From positions 252,552-316,551 of the forward strand of contig PACL01000059.1 of assembly GCA_002700095.1 (NCBI GenBank): DNA of 64,000 nt, written 5' to 3'. The translations under genes were made by a program, and so were the position numbers. Positions 1 through 11,223 of this stretch are shown piece by piece. The notes beneath the pieces were generated by a model that saw only the letters and a program-made list of their open reading frames with translations, had not been told where the DNA came from and ran no database searches. This stretch comes from Fulvimarina sp. GTDB lineage: Bacteria > Pseudomonadota > Alphaproteobacteria > Rhizobiales > Rhizobiaceae. Position 1 is the stretch's first letter. The number at the start of each line of letters is the position of its first letter.

Positions 1-12
1 TATGCCTTGCCG

Positions 13-972
13 TTATGGTTTTTTCCCACTTCGCAGGCCTGCGACGGAGGTCATCTCGCGCCGCAGCTCCTCGACGAAACGCTGCGCGAAACTCGACAGC
101 ACCGCTCCTGCCCGCGAGGCGACGAAGGTCTCGAAGCGGGTGTTCTCCTCGATCGGGACGACGGCGAGCCGGTCGCGCGGCAGGTCGGCGGCGGTGAAGA
201 CGTCGAGAACGGCGATGCCGAGCCCCTGGGCGACGAGAGCGGCGACGGTGCTGCCGAACCGTGCCTTGACGATGACGTCGTAGGGCAGCCCCTCACGCTC
301 GAAGATCTCCGCCATGATGCGGCCGTAGGGATCGGTCGGTTCGATGCCGATCAGCGGATGGGCGACGATCTCGCTCGCCCGCACGCTGCCCCGCCCCGCC
401 AGCTCATGGTCATTGGCCGTCACGCAGACGAGATGGCCGGCGGCCAGCGGTTCGAAGCGGATCGAGGGGTGGTCGAGCCGGTAGCTCATGGCGACGCATT
501 CGCCGCGCCCGATCAGGATGTAGTCGATCGCCTCCTCGATCTTCAGGATCTCGACGTTCATCCTGAGGTCGGCATAGCGTCGGCGCACCGCTGCAATGGC
601 CCGCGGCATCATCCCCTGCGCGATCGAGGGGACGGAGCCGATCCGCAGTTCCACCGTCTCGCCGCGTTCGAGCCGCCCGACGGCCTCCTGCAGATTGGCG
701 ACGCGCTGGTGGACTTCCTGGATCTGCGAGAAGATCGCCACGGCTTCGGGCGCCGGAACGTAGCGTCCGGCCTCCCGGTTGAACAGCCGGATGCCCAGCG
801 CGCCCTCGATGTGCTTCATCGCCCGGCTGATGCCCGGCTGGCTGACATTCAGGAGCCGCGCGGCGCCGGCGATCGAGCCGCTCACCATCACCGCCCGGAC
901 GATCTCAATCTGCTTCAGCGTCAGCATGCCTGCCGCGACCTCCTCCGCCGCCGCGGGCAAGGGTAGAACCAT
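13..972 (-). CDS. LysR family transcriptional regulator
   Basis: N-terminal HTH 'LKQIEIVRAVMVSGSIAGAARLLNVSQPGISRAMKHIEGALGIRLF' followed by a LysR substrate-binding-like domain; true start may be the internal M (MLTLKQIEIV). Confidence 0.9.
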   Translation of the reverse strand: MVLPLPAAAEEVAAGMLTLKQIEIVRAVMVSGSIAGAARLLNVSQPGISRAMKHIEGALGIRLFNREAGRYVPAPEAVAIFSQIQEVHQRVANLQEAVGRLERGETVELRIGSVPSIAQGMMPRAIAAVRRRYADLRMNVEILKIEEAIDYILIGRGECVAMSYRLDHPSIRFEPLAAGHLVCVTANDHELAGRGSVRASEIVAHPLIGIEPTDPYGRIMAEIFEREGLPYDVIVKARFGSTVAALVAQGLGIAVLDVFTAADLPRDRLAVVPIEENTRFETFVASRAGAVLSSFAQRFVEELRREMTSVAGLRSGKKP

Positions 973-1000
973 CCGGCGACCCGGTGCAATCGGCCCCGCT

Positions 1001-1873
1001 TCACGCCTTCCAGATGCCGCCGCTCCGGTCCGGATTGCGGGAAAAGCGCGTCTCGTGCTCGTAGAGGTCCGGCCGGTAGAGGCCGAAGATCCGCTCCACG
1101 GGCCGGCCGTCGCCGTCGAGGACGGTGCGCCGCACCGACAAGAGCGCCTCGCCGATCTCCACCTTCAGGTGCCGCGCGACGTCCGGGGCCGCGAGCATGG
1201 CGGTGACGATCTGGCGGGCGCTCGCGACCTTGCGGCCAGTCCGCTCGATGAGCTTCAGAAGCGGCTCGCGGCCGAGCTCCTCGGGCGTGAAGCTGCGGCC
1301 GATTTCCTCCGGCAGCCATGTCGTCAGATGACTGAACGGCACGCCGGACAGGCTGCGCACCCGCACCGCCCGCTGCATCGTGGTGCCCTCGGCAAGATCC
1401 ATTTCGGCGGCGACCGCCGGGGGGGCGGGGAGATAATCGACGTCGACCACCCGCACGTCGGTTCGCAGCCCGAGAGCCATGAGGTTTTCGAGGTTGCCGG
1501 AGAGGCTGGCGCCGATTGGGGAATCGCCGCGCTCGCGCACGAATGTGCCGCGGCCGCGCATGCGCTCGACAATGCCTTCCTGAGTGAGGCGGTCCATCGC
1601 CGTGCGGATGGTGATGCGCGAGACGCCGAACTCCTTTGCCAGCGCCACCTCGCCGGGCATCGGCGCCACCGAGCCGTGCCGCCCGTCGAGGATCTCCTGG
1701 CGCAGCACCAGATAGACCCGGTGATGCTTCGGCATCGCGGCCAGCTCCTCGCCGAGACGGCGCGCCGAAGGCATGTCCCGGCGTTCCGCCGGCTCCGCAT
1801 GTCCCGCGACGTCTCCCGCCTCCACCGTCTCGCCGCCTGCTGTCCGGTCCCCGCGCACCGCCCCCTCCGACAT
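1001..1873 (-). CDS. GntR family transcriptional regulator (HutC/UTRA type)
   Basis: wHTH 'PMPGEVALAKEFGVSRITIRTAMDRLTQEGIVERMRGRGTFV' plus UTRA-like C-terminus; start uncertain. Confidence 0.88.
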   Translation of the reverse strand: MSEGAVRGDRTAGGETVEAGDVAGHAEPAERRDMPSARRLGEELAAMPKHHRVYLVLRQEILDGRHGSVAPMPGEVALAKEFGVSRITIRTAMDRLTQEGIVERMRGRGTFVRERGDSPIGASLSGNLENLMALGLRTDVRVVDVDYLPAPPAVAAEMDLAEGTTMQRAVRVRSLSGVPFSHLTTWLPEEIGRSFTPEELGREPLLKLIERTGRKVASARQIVTAMLAAPDVARHLKVEIGEALLSVRRTVLDGDGRPVERIFGLYRPDLYEHETRFSRNPDRSGGIWKA

Positions 1874-2011
1874 GCCTGCCGCCCGCGCCGCGGGCTTCCG
1901 TTACAGAAGAGTGTAACCGGCTCCAGCGAGGTTGTACAGGAAATGTCCTATTGACATGACATTAGGCCTATGCTGCCTTTCAGGGGAGCTTGAGATCCGT
2001 GGGAGGACGAC

Positions 2012-3040
2012 ATGACATCATCATCGAAGCCGACGCGTCGCCGCGTCGTCGCGCAGCTTTCGGGCATCGCCGCCCTGGCGCTTCTGGGCGTTGGCGGCGC
2101 TTTTGCGGGGGCGACAGGCGCCTTGGCGGCGGACTGGCCGGACGGCCCGGTGACGATCGTCGTGCCCTTCGATGCCGGCGGCAGCGCCGACCGGATGGCG
2201 CGCACGCTGGCCGAACCGCTGGGCGAGAGGCTCGGCCAGCCGGTGGTGGTGGAGAACCGGCCGGGCGGGGCGGGTGGTCTCGGCGCCACCTATGTCGCCC
2301 GGCAGGAAGCCGACGGAAACACGCTGCTCCTGATGCAGGCGACGCCCTATCTCGCCAACGCGATCCTCGTCGGCGGCGCGCCGGTGTCCTGGGAGGACTT
2401 CGAGTTCCTCAATGCCCAGTGGAACGACTACGCCATCGTCGCGGTGAACGAGGCGAGCCCCTACCAGACCTTCGAGGATCTGGTCGCGGCGATGAAGGAG
2501 CCGGGCAAGGTCTCCTCTGGTATCATCTACGGCAATGGTGGCCACCTGCAGACGCTGATGATGATGGATGCGCTGAAGATCCCCCAGGAGAACGTGCGCT
2601 TCGTCACCTATAGTGGCGGTGCGCCGCTGCGCACCGCGCTCGCCGGAAACCAGGTCGACTTCGAGATTCTCGCGGCCGAGGGCGCACGGGGCATCTCCGA
2701 CAAGCTTCGGGTGCTCGCCGTCGTCAACGACGAACAGCCCGAGGGCACCGACGCGCCGCTGTTCAACACGGTGATGGGCAAGCTCGGTGCCGACAAGCAG
2801 CCGATCATCGGCGGCAACGTCACCGGCCTCCTGGTGCCGAGCGCCTTCGTCACCGACTACCCGGAGCGCTACGAAACCCTCGTCGCGGCCTATAAGGCCG
2901 TCGTCGAGAGCCCGGAATACAAGGACACTGCGAAGAAGGCTGGCCTCGGTGCCGACTGGGTCGGCCCGGAAAAGAGCCAGGCGATGGTCGACGACGCCTA
3001 TGAAGCGCTGTCGCGCTATTCGGACGTCGTGACGAAATGA
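2012..3040 (+). CDS. Tripartite tricarboxylate transporter substrate-binding protein (TctC/Bug family)
   Basis: Tat/Sec-like leader, 'WPDGPVTIVVPFDAGGSADRMARTLAEPLGERLGQPVVVENRPGGAGGLGATYVA' typical of TctC. Confidence 0.93.
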   Translation: MTSSSKPTRRRVVAQLSGIAALALLGVGGAFAGATGALAADWPDGPVTIVVPFDAGGSADRMARTLAEPLGERLGQPVVVENRPGGAGGLGATYVARQEADGNTLLLMQATPYLANAILVGGAPVSWEDFEFLNAQWNDYAIVAVNEASPYQTFEDLVAAMKEPGKVSSGIIYGNGGHLQTLMMMDALKIPQENVRFVTYSGGAPLRTALAGNQVDFEILAAEGARGISDKLRVLAVVNDEQPEGTDAPLFNTVMGKLGADKQPIIGGNVTGLLVPSAFVTDYPERYETLVAAYKAVVESPEYKDTAKKAGLGADWVGPEKSQAMVDDAYEALSRYSDVVTK

Positions 3041-3579
3041 GCGGGGGCGCTCGGGTCGGCGCGGCGGGCGAGGGGAAGTCGCCCGCCGCCGCCGCCACGA
3101 TGCCCGCCGGGCCGGAACCGGTCGCAACGGCGCCGGACGAGCCGAACCCTGTCGGCGCGGGGGCGCTGGTCTTCGCGATTGTCGCGGCGGCCGCCATGGC
3201 GGTCTATGCCACTGGCGTCGTGCAGTCCTCGCGCACCGTCGCGGACTACATCCTGATCCTCCCCGCCGCCGTCGTCGGCGCCGGCGCGATCCTCGTCTCG
3301 GTGCTGGGCGACGTCGTCCGGCGCGGCGTCAGCTTTGCTGGGCTGGCCGGCGCCGACCGGCAGCCCGTGCTGCTCCTCGTCCTCACCGGCGTCTATGCGG
3401 CCACAGTCCCATTCGTCGGCTTCGACGTCGGCACCGCGGCGTTCATCGCGCTCGCTCTCCTGATCCAGGGCGAGCGGCGGATCTGGCTGCTCGTCCTCGC
3501 CGCGCTGCTCGGCTCGGGGCTGACGGTCTACCTCTTCCACGACCTGTTGATGGTGCGCATGCCCGTCCTGTTCCTGTGA
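3037..3579 (+). CDS. Tripartite tricarboxylate transporter TctB-like small membrane subunit
   Basis: Four predicted TM segments, overlaps tctC stop, precedes tctA. Confidence 0.85.
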   Translation: MSGGARVGAAGEGKSPAAAATMPAGPEPVATAPDEPNPVGAGALVFAIVAAAAMAVYATGVVQSSRTVADYILILPAAVVGAGAILVSVLGDVVRRGVSFAGLAGADRQPVLLLVLTGVYAATVPFVGFDVGTAAFIALALLIQGERRIWLLVLAALLGSGLTVYLFHDLLMVRMPVLFL

Positions 3580-3608
3580 TGTCTTCTCTCCGGTAGGAAC
3601 CCCTTCGA

Positions 3609-5114
3609 ATGCTTGATCTTGCCGCCTTCGGCGGGGCCCTGCAGCTCCTCTCGAGCGATGCCATGGCCTGGCTGGTGGTCGTTCCCGGTCTCCTGATCGG
3701 CCTCGTCTTCGGGGCGATCCCGGGCCTGTCGATCTCGATCGCCATGGCGGTGTTCCTGCCCGCCACCCTCTACATGGATTTCCTGCCGGCGATCCTCTTC
3801 CTCTCGGCGATCTTCACCGGCGGAAGCTTCGGCGGCGCCGTCCCAGCGATTTTGATGAACATTCCCGGCACGTCGAGCGCCGTCGCCACCGCCTTCGACG
3901 GCTATCCGATGGCGCAGCAGGGCCGGCACGGCGAGGCGCTCGGCGTCGGCCTCGCCGCCTCGGTCATCGGCACCTTCTTCGGCTATCTCATGCTGCTCCT
4001 CGTCGTCGGGCCGGTGGCGGACTGGGTGCTGATGCTCGGCCCGACGGAGATGCTGGTCGTCGCCATCGGCGGACTGCTGCTGATCGCCGTCCTCAACGAT
4101 TCCAGCTTTTCGAAAGGGCTCGCCGCCGGCGCCATCGGCGTCCTCGTCTCGACCGTCGGCTATTCCGACACCGGGCTGATGCGCGGCACCTTCGGCTCGA
4201 TGTATCTCCTCGACGGTATCCCGGCGATCCCGGCGCTGATCGGCCTGTTCGCGGCGTCCGAACTGATGAACCTCGCCGGCCGCGACTACATCGTCGCCGA
4301 CAGCGCCAGCCGCCGCATCGCCCTCGCGCCGATCCTTTCGGGCCTGAAGCACGCGGTCGTGCGCTGGCCGGCGGTGCTGCGCGGCTCGGTCCTCGGAACG
4401 CTGATCGGCATCGTCCCCGGCGTCGGCGCGAGCGTCGCCAATCTCGTCTCCTACGCCTTCGCCAAGCGCCTCGCCGGGCCGCAGCAGCGCTTCGGCGAGG
4501 GCGAGGCCGACGGCGTCATTGCCTCGGAGGCCGCCAATTCCTCGTCCGAAGGCGGCGGCATGGTGACGCTGCTGGCCCTCGGCCTGCCGGGCGGCGCCGG
4601 CACCGCGATCATCCTCGGCGCCTTCGCCATGCACGACGTCACCGGCGGCCCGCGCTTCATCGCCGAGCAGACCGACATCGTCTATGCGATCATCCTCGGC
4701 AACATGGTGCAGGCGGCGCTGCTGCTCTTCATCGGCGTGGTCTTCGTCTTCTTCGCCGGCTTCATCGTGAAGGCGCCGATCCGCTATCTCATCCCCTTCG
4801 TCGTCGCCATCGCCATGATGGGCAGCTACGCCATCACCGGCTCGATCGTCGGTCCGCTGACGGTCGCGGGGGCAGGGGCGCTCGGCTGGCTGATGCGCCG
4901 CTACGGCTACCCGGTGACCGCGACCGTCGTCGGACTCCTGGTCGGGCCAATGGCCGAGGGCGAGCTGGTGCGCAGCTGGCAGATCAGCGGCGGCGACCCC
5001 AGCTTCGTCCTCGGGCGACCGATCACCCTCGTCCTGGTCGCCCTTCTCGCCGGGGCGATCATCGCCACCGCCGTCAGCCAGCGGCGGGCGAAGGCAAAGC
5101 TCAAGGAGGCCTGA
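3609..5114 (+). CDS. Tripartite tricarboxylate transporter TctA permease
   Basis: 501 aa; 'VVPGLLIGLVFGAIPGLSISIAMAVFLPATLYMDFLPAILFLSAIFTGGSFGGAVPAILMNIPGTSSAVATAFDGYPMAQQG' is TctA signature. Confidence 0.96.
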   Translation: MLDLAAFGGALQLLSSDAMAWLVVVPGLLIGLVFGAIPGLSISIAMAVFLPATLYMDFLPAILFLSAIFTGGSFGGAVPAILMNIPGTSSAVATAFDGYPMAQQGRHGEALGVGLAASVIGTFFGYLMLLLVVGPVADWVLMLGPTEMLVVAIGGLLLIAVLNDSSFSKGLAAGAIGVLVSTVGYSDTGLMRGTFGSMYLLDGIPAIPALIGLFAASELMNLAGRDYIVADSASRRIALAPILSGLKHAVVRWPAVLRGSVLGTLIGIVPGVGASVANLVSYAFAKRLAGPQQRFGEGEADGVIASEAANSSSEGGGMVTLLALGLPGGAGTAIILGAFAMHDVTGGPRFIAEQTDIVYAIILGNMVQAALLLFIGVVFVFFAGFIVKAPIRYLIPFVVAIAMMGSYAITGSIVGPLTVAGAGALGWLMRRYGYPVTATVVGLLVGPMAEGELVRSWQISGGDPSFVLGRPITLVLVALLAGAIIATAVSQRRAKAKLKEA

Positions 5115-5117
5115 CCG

Positions 5118-6548
5118 ATGGGCCGGACCATCATCGACAAGATCTGGGACATCCACGAGATCCTTCAGCGCGAGGGTCGCAGCCTGCTCTTCGTCGACCG
5201 CCATCTCCTGCACGAGGGCTCCCACCACGCCTTCGACAAGATCGGCACGGCCGGACGCGCCGTGCGCCATCCCGAGCTGACCTTCGGCGTCGCCGACCAC
5301 TACGCCCCGTCGAGCAAAAGCCGGGCCAACGCCGCCTCGGCGACGATGATCGAGCGCCTGTCGGCCAACACCGCCCGCCACGGCATCGACAGCTTCGGCC
5401 TCGGCGACGCGCGGCGCGGCATCGTCCACGTGGCGATGCCGGAGCAGGGGCTGACGCTGCCCGGCCTGATCATCGTCTGCGGCGACAGCCACACCGCCAC
5501 CCACGGCGCCTTCGGCGCCTTCGCCTTCGGCATCGGCGCCTCCGAGGTCGCCCATGTGCTGGCGACCCAGGCGCTGTGGCAGACGAAGCCGCCGCAGATG
5601 AAGATCACCGTCACCGGCAGCCTGCCCTTCGGCACTACGGCGAAGGATCTGGCCCTCCACATCATCGGGCAGATCGGCACCGGCGGGGCGACCGGCCACG
5701 CCGTCGAATATGCCGGCGATGCGATCGCGGCGCTGTCGATGGAAGGCCGCATGACGCTCTGCAACATGACCATCGAGATGGGTGCGCGGTCGGGCATCGT
5801 GCCGCCCGACGAAACGACTTTCGCCTGGCTGCAGCAGAGGCCGATGGCACCCGCGGGCGACGCCTTTGCGGCCGCCGTCGAAAGCTGGAAGGCGCTGGGC
5901 TCCGACGCGGATGCCGCCTATGCCCGCGAGGTCGTGATCGACGCCGGCGCGGTGGCGCCGATGGTCACCTGGGGCACCAGCCCCGAGCAGGTGGCGCCGG
6001 TGACCGGCAGCGTTCCAAGTGCCGAGGCGGGGGGCGATCCCGACACGCTGGACTATATGGGCCTCACCAGCGGCCAGCGGCTTCAGGACATCCGCATCGA
6101 TAGCGGCTTCATCGGCTCCTGCACCAACGGCCGCTATTCCGACCTCGTCGCCGCGGCGCGGGTTCTGGAGGGACGGCGGCTTGCCGTGCCGCTGCTGGTC
6201 TCGCCGGGCTCGATCGAGGTGGCGCGCCGCGCCGAGGAGGCCGGCATCGCCGACATCTTCCGGGCGGCCGGCGCCGAATGGGGGGAAAGCGGCTGCTCGC
6301 TCTGCGTCGGCATGAACGGCGACCGGGTCGAGCCGGGCGAGCGCTGCGCTTCGACCTCCAACCGCAACTTTCGCGGCCGCCAGGGGCCGGGCGCCCGGAC
6401 GCATCTGATGAGCCCGGCCATGGTCGCGGCGGCCGTCGTCGCAGGCCACATCACCGACGTGCGCGCGATGGACCTTGCAGACATTTTGGACGGCCCCGCG
6501 GCGTCGCCGGCACTGGCCGGTTCTGCCTCCGCGAGCGAGGGAGCCTGA
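5118..6548 (+). CDS. leuC: LeuC-like aconitase superfamily hydro-lyase, large subunit
   Basis: 'VCGDSHTATHGAFGAFAFGIGASEVAHVLATQ', Fe-S ligands 'IGSCTNGR' and 'GCSLCVGMN'. Confidence 0.9.
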   Translation: MGRTIIDKIWDIHEILQREGRSLLFVDRHLLHEGSHHAFDKIGTAGRAVRHPELTFGVADHYAPSSKSRANAASATMIERLSANTARHGIDSFGLGDARRGIVHVAMPEQGLTLPGLIIVCGDSHTATHGAFGAFAFGIGASEVAHVLATQALWQTKPPQMKITVTGSLPFGTTAKDLALHIIGQIGTGGATGHAVEYAGDAIAALSMEGRMTLCNMTIEMGARSGIVPPDETTFAWLQQRPMAPAGDAFAAAVESWKALGSDADAAYAREVVIDAGAVAPMVTWGTSPEQVAPVTGSVPSAEAGGDPDTLDYMGLTSGQRLQDIRIDSGFIGSCTNGRYSDLVAAARVLEGRRLAVPLLVSPGSIEVARRAEEAGIADIFRAAGAEWGESGCSLCVGMNGDRVEPGERCASTSNRNFRGRQGPGARTHLMSPAMVAAAVVAGHITDVRAMDLADILDGPAASPALAGSASASEGA

Positions 6549-6552
6549 GCCG

Positions 6553-7191
6553 ATGCAGCCTTTCACCACCGTCAGCGGAGCCGGCGTCGTCCTTGCCCGC
6601 GACAACATCGATACCGACCAGCTCATCCCCGCCCGCTTCATGAAGCGCACCCGCTCGGAAGGCTATGGCGACCAGCTGCTCCACGATCTGAGGTTTCGCG
6701 AGGATGGCGCGCCGGTTCCTGATTTTCCGCTGAACCGCATGGCGGAGCGGCCCGTCCTGATGGTTGCGGGAGAGAACTTCGGCTGCGGCTCCTCCCGCGA
6801 GGCGGCGGTCTACGCCCTCGTCGACCACGGCATCCGCGTCGTCGTCGCGGGAAGCTTCGCCGACATCTTCCGCGGCAACGCCGCCAAGAACGGCCTCCTG
6901 ACCATCGCGTTCGGCGAGCGGGAGCGGCAGAGGCTGGCGGCCTTCATCGGCGGAGGGGGCGAGCCGGCGAGGCGCCTCACCGTCGATCTCGAGGCGCAGG
7001 ACATCCGTGCGGACGGCCTCGAGGCGATCGGCTTCGACGTCGATCCGGGCGTCAAGCGACGGCTGCTGCTCGGCCTCGACGAGTTGTCGGAGACGCTGGA
7101 GGACGAGCTGCAGATCGTGGATTTCGAGGCACGGTATTTGGCGGGCGCGCCGTGGGTGGTGCCGAATGCCGGGTCGGCGAAAGCGGGGTGA
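6553..7191 (+). CDS. leuD: LeuD-like aconitase superfamily hydro-lyase, small subunit
   Basis: 'LARDNIDTDQLIPARFMKRTRSEGYGDQLLHDLRF' and 'ENFGCGSSREAAVYALVDHGIRVVVAGSFADIFRGNAAKNGLL'; start at ATG 6553 (MQPFTT). Confidence 0.9.
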   Translation: MQPFTTVSGAGVVLARDNIDTDQLIPARFMKRTRSEGYGDQLLHDLRFREDGAPVPDFPLNRMAERPVLMVAGENFGCGSSREAAVYALVDHGIRVVVAGSFADIFRGNAAKNGLLTIAFGERERQRLAAFIGGGGEPARRLTVDLEAQDIRADGLEAIGFDVDPGVKRRLLLGLDELSETLEDELQIVDFEARYLAGAPWVVPNAGSAKAG

Positions 7192-7272
7192 ATGGCGGCT
7201 GGGCTCCCGACCGGCCATTCGTGCCGTGAAGCCGATTTCGGACTTCCGGATGATCTGCATGGCCGGGGCATA

Positions 7273-7299
7273 CTGGACAAACTGGACAAACTGGACAAG
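7273..7299. repeat. Three tandem 9-bp units CTGGACAAA/CTGGACAAA/CTGGACAAG upstream of the TA operon
   Basis: Direct reading: tactggacaaactggacaaactggacaagta. Confidence 0.85.
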
Positions 7300-7350
7300 T
7301 ACATCCTTTGCAGCTAGATGGGAGACACAACGACGAGGCAGCATGATCCC

Positions 7351-8070
7351 ATGACGATCCGCCGCGCTCCGACATCCCCGCGCCAAGGCGACAGCACGGC
7401 CACGCGTGTCGCCGCGAAGGTGATCGATGCACTGCGAGACGATCATGCCTTAGCCTCGACCCCCATGGCGTTTCCCGCCGAAGTCGTTGGAGAAGTGGCT
7501 GCTGCCATCGCCGATCTTCCGCCGGAAACCTGGCGGGTACTCGGCTCCCGCCGTGCCGACCTCAGCCGGGAAATCCGTCAATTGATGGAAAGGGTCGGCC
7601 TGGAAAAGAGCGCCCTCATCGCGCTCGACATTCCCGCGATTGCCGAGGCGTCGCAGGGCGAAGGCCTCGGGCCGCTCGTCAGCGTCGAAGAGGGCAGGCG
7701 TGCCCTCGACGACCTTGCCGTGCCCCGCCGGCTCGAGGACTGGGCCGGTCCCGTCGCCGGGGCAAGCGAACTCGCCCGCGATTTCGGCATTGCCCGTTCG
7801 ACCCTTCATCGATGGCAGCAGGCAGGCGAGGTCGTCGCACTGCTCAAGGGAACCAGAAAGCACGTCTTTCCGATCGCCCAGTTCATCGACGGGCGGCCTG
7901 TCGGCGGGATCGGCGACGTCACTCGGCTGGCCGGCAACCATCGCGCAGCCTGGATCTGGCTCAGCCGGCCCAATCCCGTTCTGGGGGGACGAAAGCCGGT
8001 CGAACTTCTGATCGAGGATCGGCGGAGCGAGGTTCTGGACGCCGCAGAGGCTGCCTTCTCCCTGCAATGA
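7351..8070 (+). CDS. Antitoxin, Xre/MbcA/ParS-like (DUF2384-type C-terminus)
   Basis: HTH-like 'ASELARDFGIARSTLHRWQQAGEV' and C-terminal 'AWIWLSRPNPVLGGRKPVELLIEDRRSEVLDAAEAAF'; coupled by ATGA overlap to the RES ORF. Confidence 0.78.
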   Translation: MTIRRAPTSPRQGDSTATRVAAKVIDALRDDHALASTPMAFPAEVVGEVAAAIADLPPETWRVLGSRRADLSREIRQLMERVGLEKSALIALDIPAIAEASQGEGLGPLVSVEEGRRALDDLAVPRRLEDWAGPVAGASELARDFGIARSTLHRWQQAGEVVALLKGTRKHVFPIAQFIDGRPVGGIGDVTRLAGNHRAAWIWLSRPNPVLGGRKPVELLIEDRRSEVLDAAEAAFSLQ

Positions 8071-8654
8071 CCCTCGACGGCGCGCTTCTCCAAAGGTTCG
8101 CCGTTCGCCTCCACGTCGAAAGCTATGTGAGGATCGTGCCGCGCCGCCACGCGGCAACTCCGCTCGGCATGGGATTGGGCAAGAGCCGGTTTTCCAGCCC
8201 GAAAAACCGGTTCAGACTTCTCTATCTGGCGCAGGATCCGACGACTGCCGTGGCCGAGACGATCGTTCGCGACCGCTTCGAGGGAGCCTCCGAGCGCCTG
8301 CTGCTCGCAGAGGAATTCGACATCTACGCGATCGTTCGCATCCGGAACCCTGTCCCACTCTTCCTTCTCGATCTGCGCCATGAGGGAGCAAGTCTTCTCG
8401 GCGTGTCGACCGATGCCGTGCGGGCGAAGGCACAGGCGGCGGGGCGAAGGCTCAGCCAGGAAATCTATGATCGCACCGCTTTCGACGGCATCGTCTACAT
8501 GTCGCGCATCACCAATCGGCCATGCGTCGCCGTTTATGACCGTGCGGTCGACGGCCGCCTGGAGGCCGGGGCACCAGCCGTCGATCTCCCACGCCTTGCG
8601 AGCCTGCCGACAATCGTGAAGGCTCTCCATCTGACCGTCGTCAGGACGCCCTGA
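8067..8654 (+). CDS. RES domain toxin
   Basis: 'PKNRFRLLYLAQDPTTAVAETIVRD...FDGIVYMSRITNRPCVAVYDRAVD' matches RES pattern (R, E, S); ATGA overlap with antitoxin. Confidence 0.85.
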   Translation: MTLDGALLQRFAVRLHVESYVRIVPRRHAATPLGMGLGKSRFSSPKNRFRLLYLAQDPTTAVAETIVRDRFEGASERLLLAEEFDIYAIVRIRNPVPLFLLDLRHEGASLLGVSTDAVRAKAQAAGRRLSQEIYDRTAFDGIVYMSRITNRPCVAVYDRAVDGRLEAGAPAVDLPRLASLPTIVKALHLTVVRTP

Positions 8655-8720
8655 CAGAGCCCTGTTCGTCGCCGGTCGAAGCAAGGGATCACCGGCTTCG
8701 ACCCATCCCCGCAGAGGGTC

Positions 8721-9868
8721 TCACCCCGCGAACCGCGCGCTCGCGATCCCGTGTTCCGGATCATGTGCCGGAGCGGCCTTGTCGGTGGCAAGCGTGCTGC
8801 GGGAGAAGACGATCGGCGTCCTCAGGCCCGGCACGCCCTCGGCCTCGATCCTGAGGCCGCGCGCGGCGATCTGGGGTTCGGCGAGGGCTTCCGACACGGT
8901 GTTGATCGGCCCGCCGGGAACGCCCGCCGTCTCCAGCGCGGCGATGATCTCCGCACGGCTCTGCCGGGCGATCGCCGGGGCGAGGAGGGCGGTCAGCCGC
9001 TCGCGGTTTTCCACCCGGGCGGGGTTGGTGGCGAAGGCCGGGTCGCCGGCGAGGCCGCCGAGATCGAGCGCCTTGCAGAGATTGGCGAACTGCCGGTCGT
9101 TGCCGCAGGCGACGATGACGTGGCCGTCGCTCGCCGCAAACACCTGATAGGGCACGATGTTGGGATGGGCGTTGCCCATGCGGCGGGGCGACCTGCCGGA
9201 GACCAGCGCATTCATCGCCTGATTGGCGAGCGCGGCGACGCCGCAGTCGAGGAGAGCAAGATCGACATGCTGGCCGAGGCCGGAGCGCTGCCGCTCGATG
9301 ATCGCCGCCTGGATGGCGATGGTGCCGTAGAGCCCCGTGAGGATGTCGATCCAGGCGACGCCGATCTTCTGGGGTTCGCCGTCGGGATCGCCGGTCAGGT
9401 CCATGATCCCGCACATGCCCTGGATCAGGAAATCGTAGCCCGGGCGGGACGCTTCCGGGCCGGTCTGGCCGAAGCCGGTGATCGAAGCGTAGACGAGGCG
9501 GGGATTGCGGGCGGCAAGGCTGTCATAATCGAGGCCGAAGCGCTTCAGGCCGCCGACCTTGAAGTTCTCGACCAGAATGTCGGCGTCGTCGATGAGACGC
9601 TTCAGCGCTTCCAGCTGCGCTTCGTCCTTGAAGTCGCAGGCAAAGCTGGTCTTGCCGCGGTTGGCCGCGTGGAAGTAGGCGGCCGTCGGTCGCTCCTCGC
9701 CCTCACGCTGGATGAAGGGCGGGCCCCATGTGCGGGTGTCGTCGCCTTCCGGCGCCTCGACCTTGATGACTTCGGCGCCGAGATCGGCCAGCGTCTGGCC
9801 GATCCAGGGACCGGCCAGGATGCGGGCGAGCTCGACGACCTTGAGGCCCTTGAGCGGCGCGTCGGCCA

Positions 9869-9869
<1 letters not shown>
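8721..9869 (-). CDS. CaiB/BaiF family CoA-transferase
   Basis: 'LKGLKVVELARILAGPWIGQTLADLGAEVIKVEAPEGDDTRTWGPPF'. Confidence 0.95.
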
Positions 9870-11077
<1,208 letters not shown>

Positions 11078-11223
11078 GCATCTTCTCCCGAATATCTGTT
11101 TCTGGGGTTGGTGATAACACCGGCAGGGGAGGGGGTTCAAACGAATAGGACTTGCCATGTCATGAGCTTTGGTCATGAAGTTGGCGTTCCTGCTCTTCCG
11201 CCTGCGAACTGTCCGAAGGTCCC

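Noticed and set aside
3528-6650. 1040-aa minus-strand ORF
   Set aside because: Antisense shadow of TctA and the LeuC-like gene in GC-rich DNA; composition (Arg/Asp/Gly/His-rich, no family motif) is typical of a non-coding frame.
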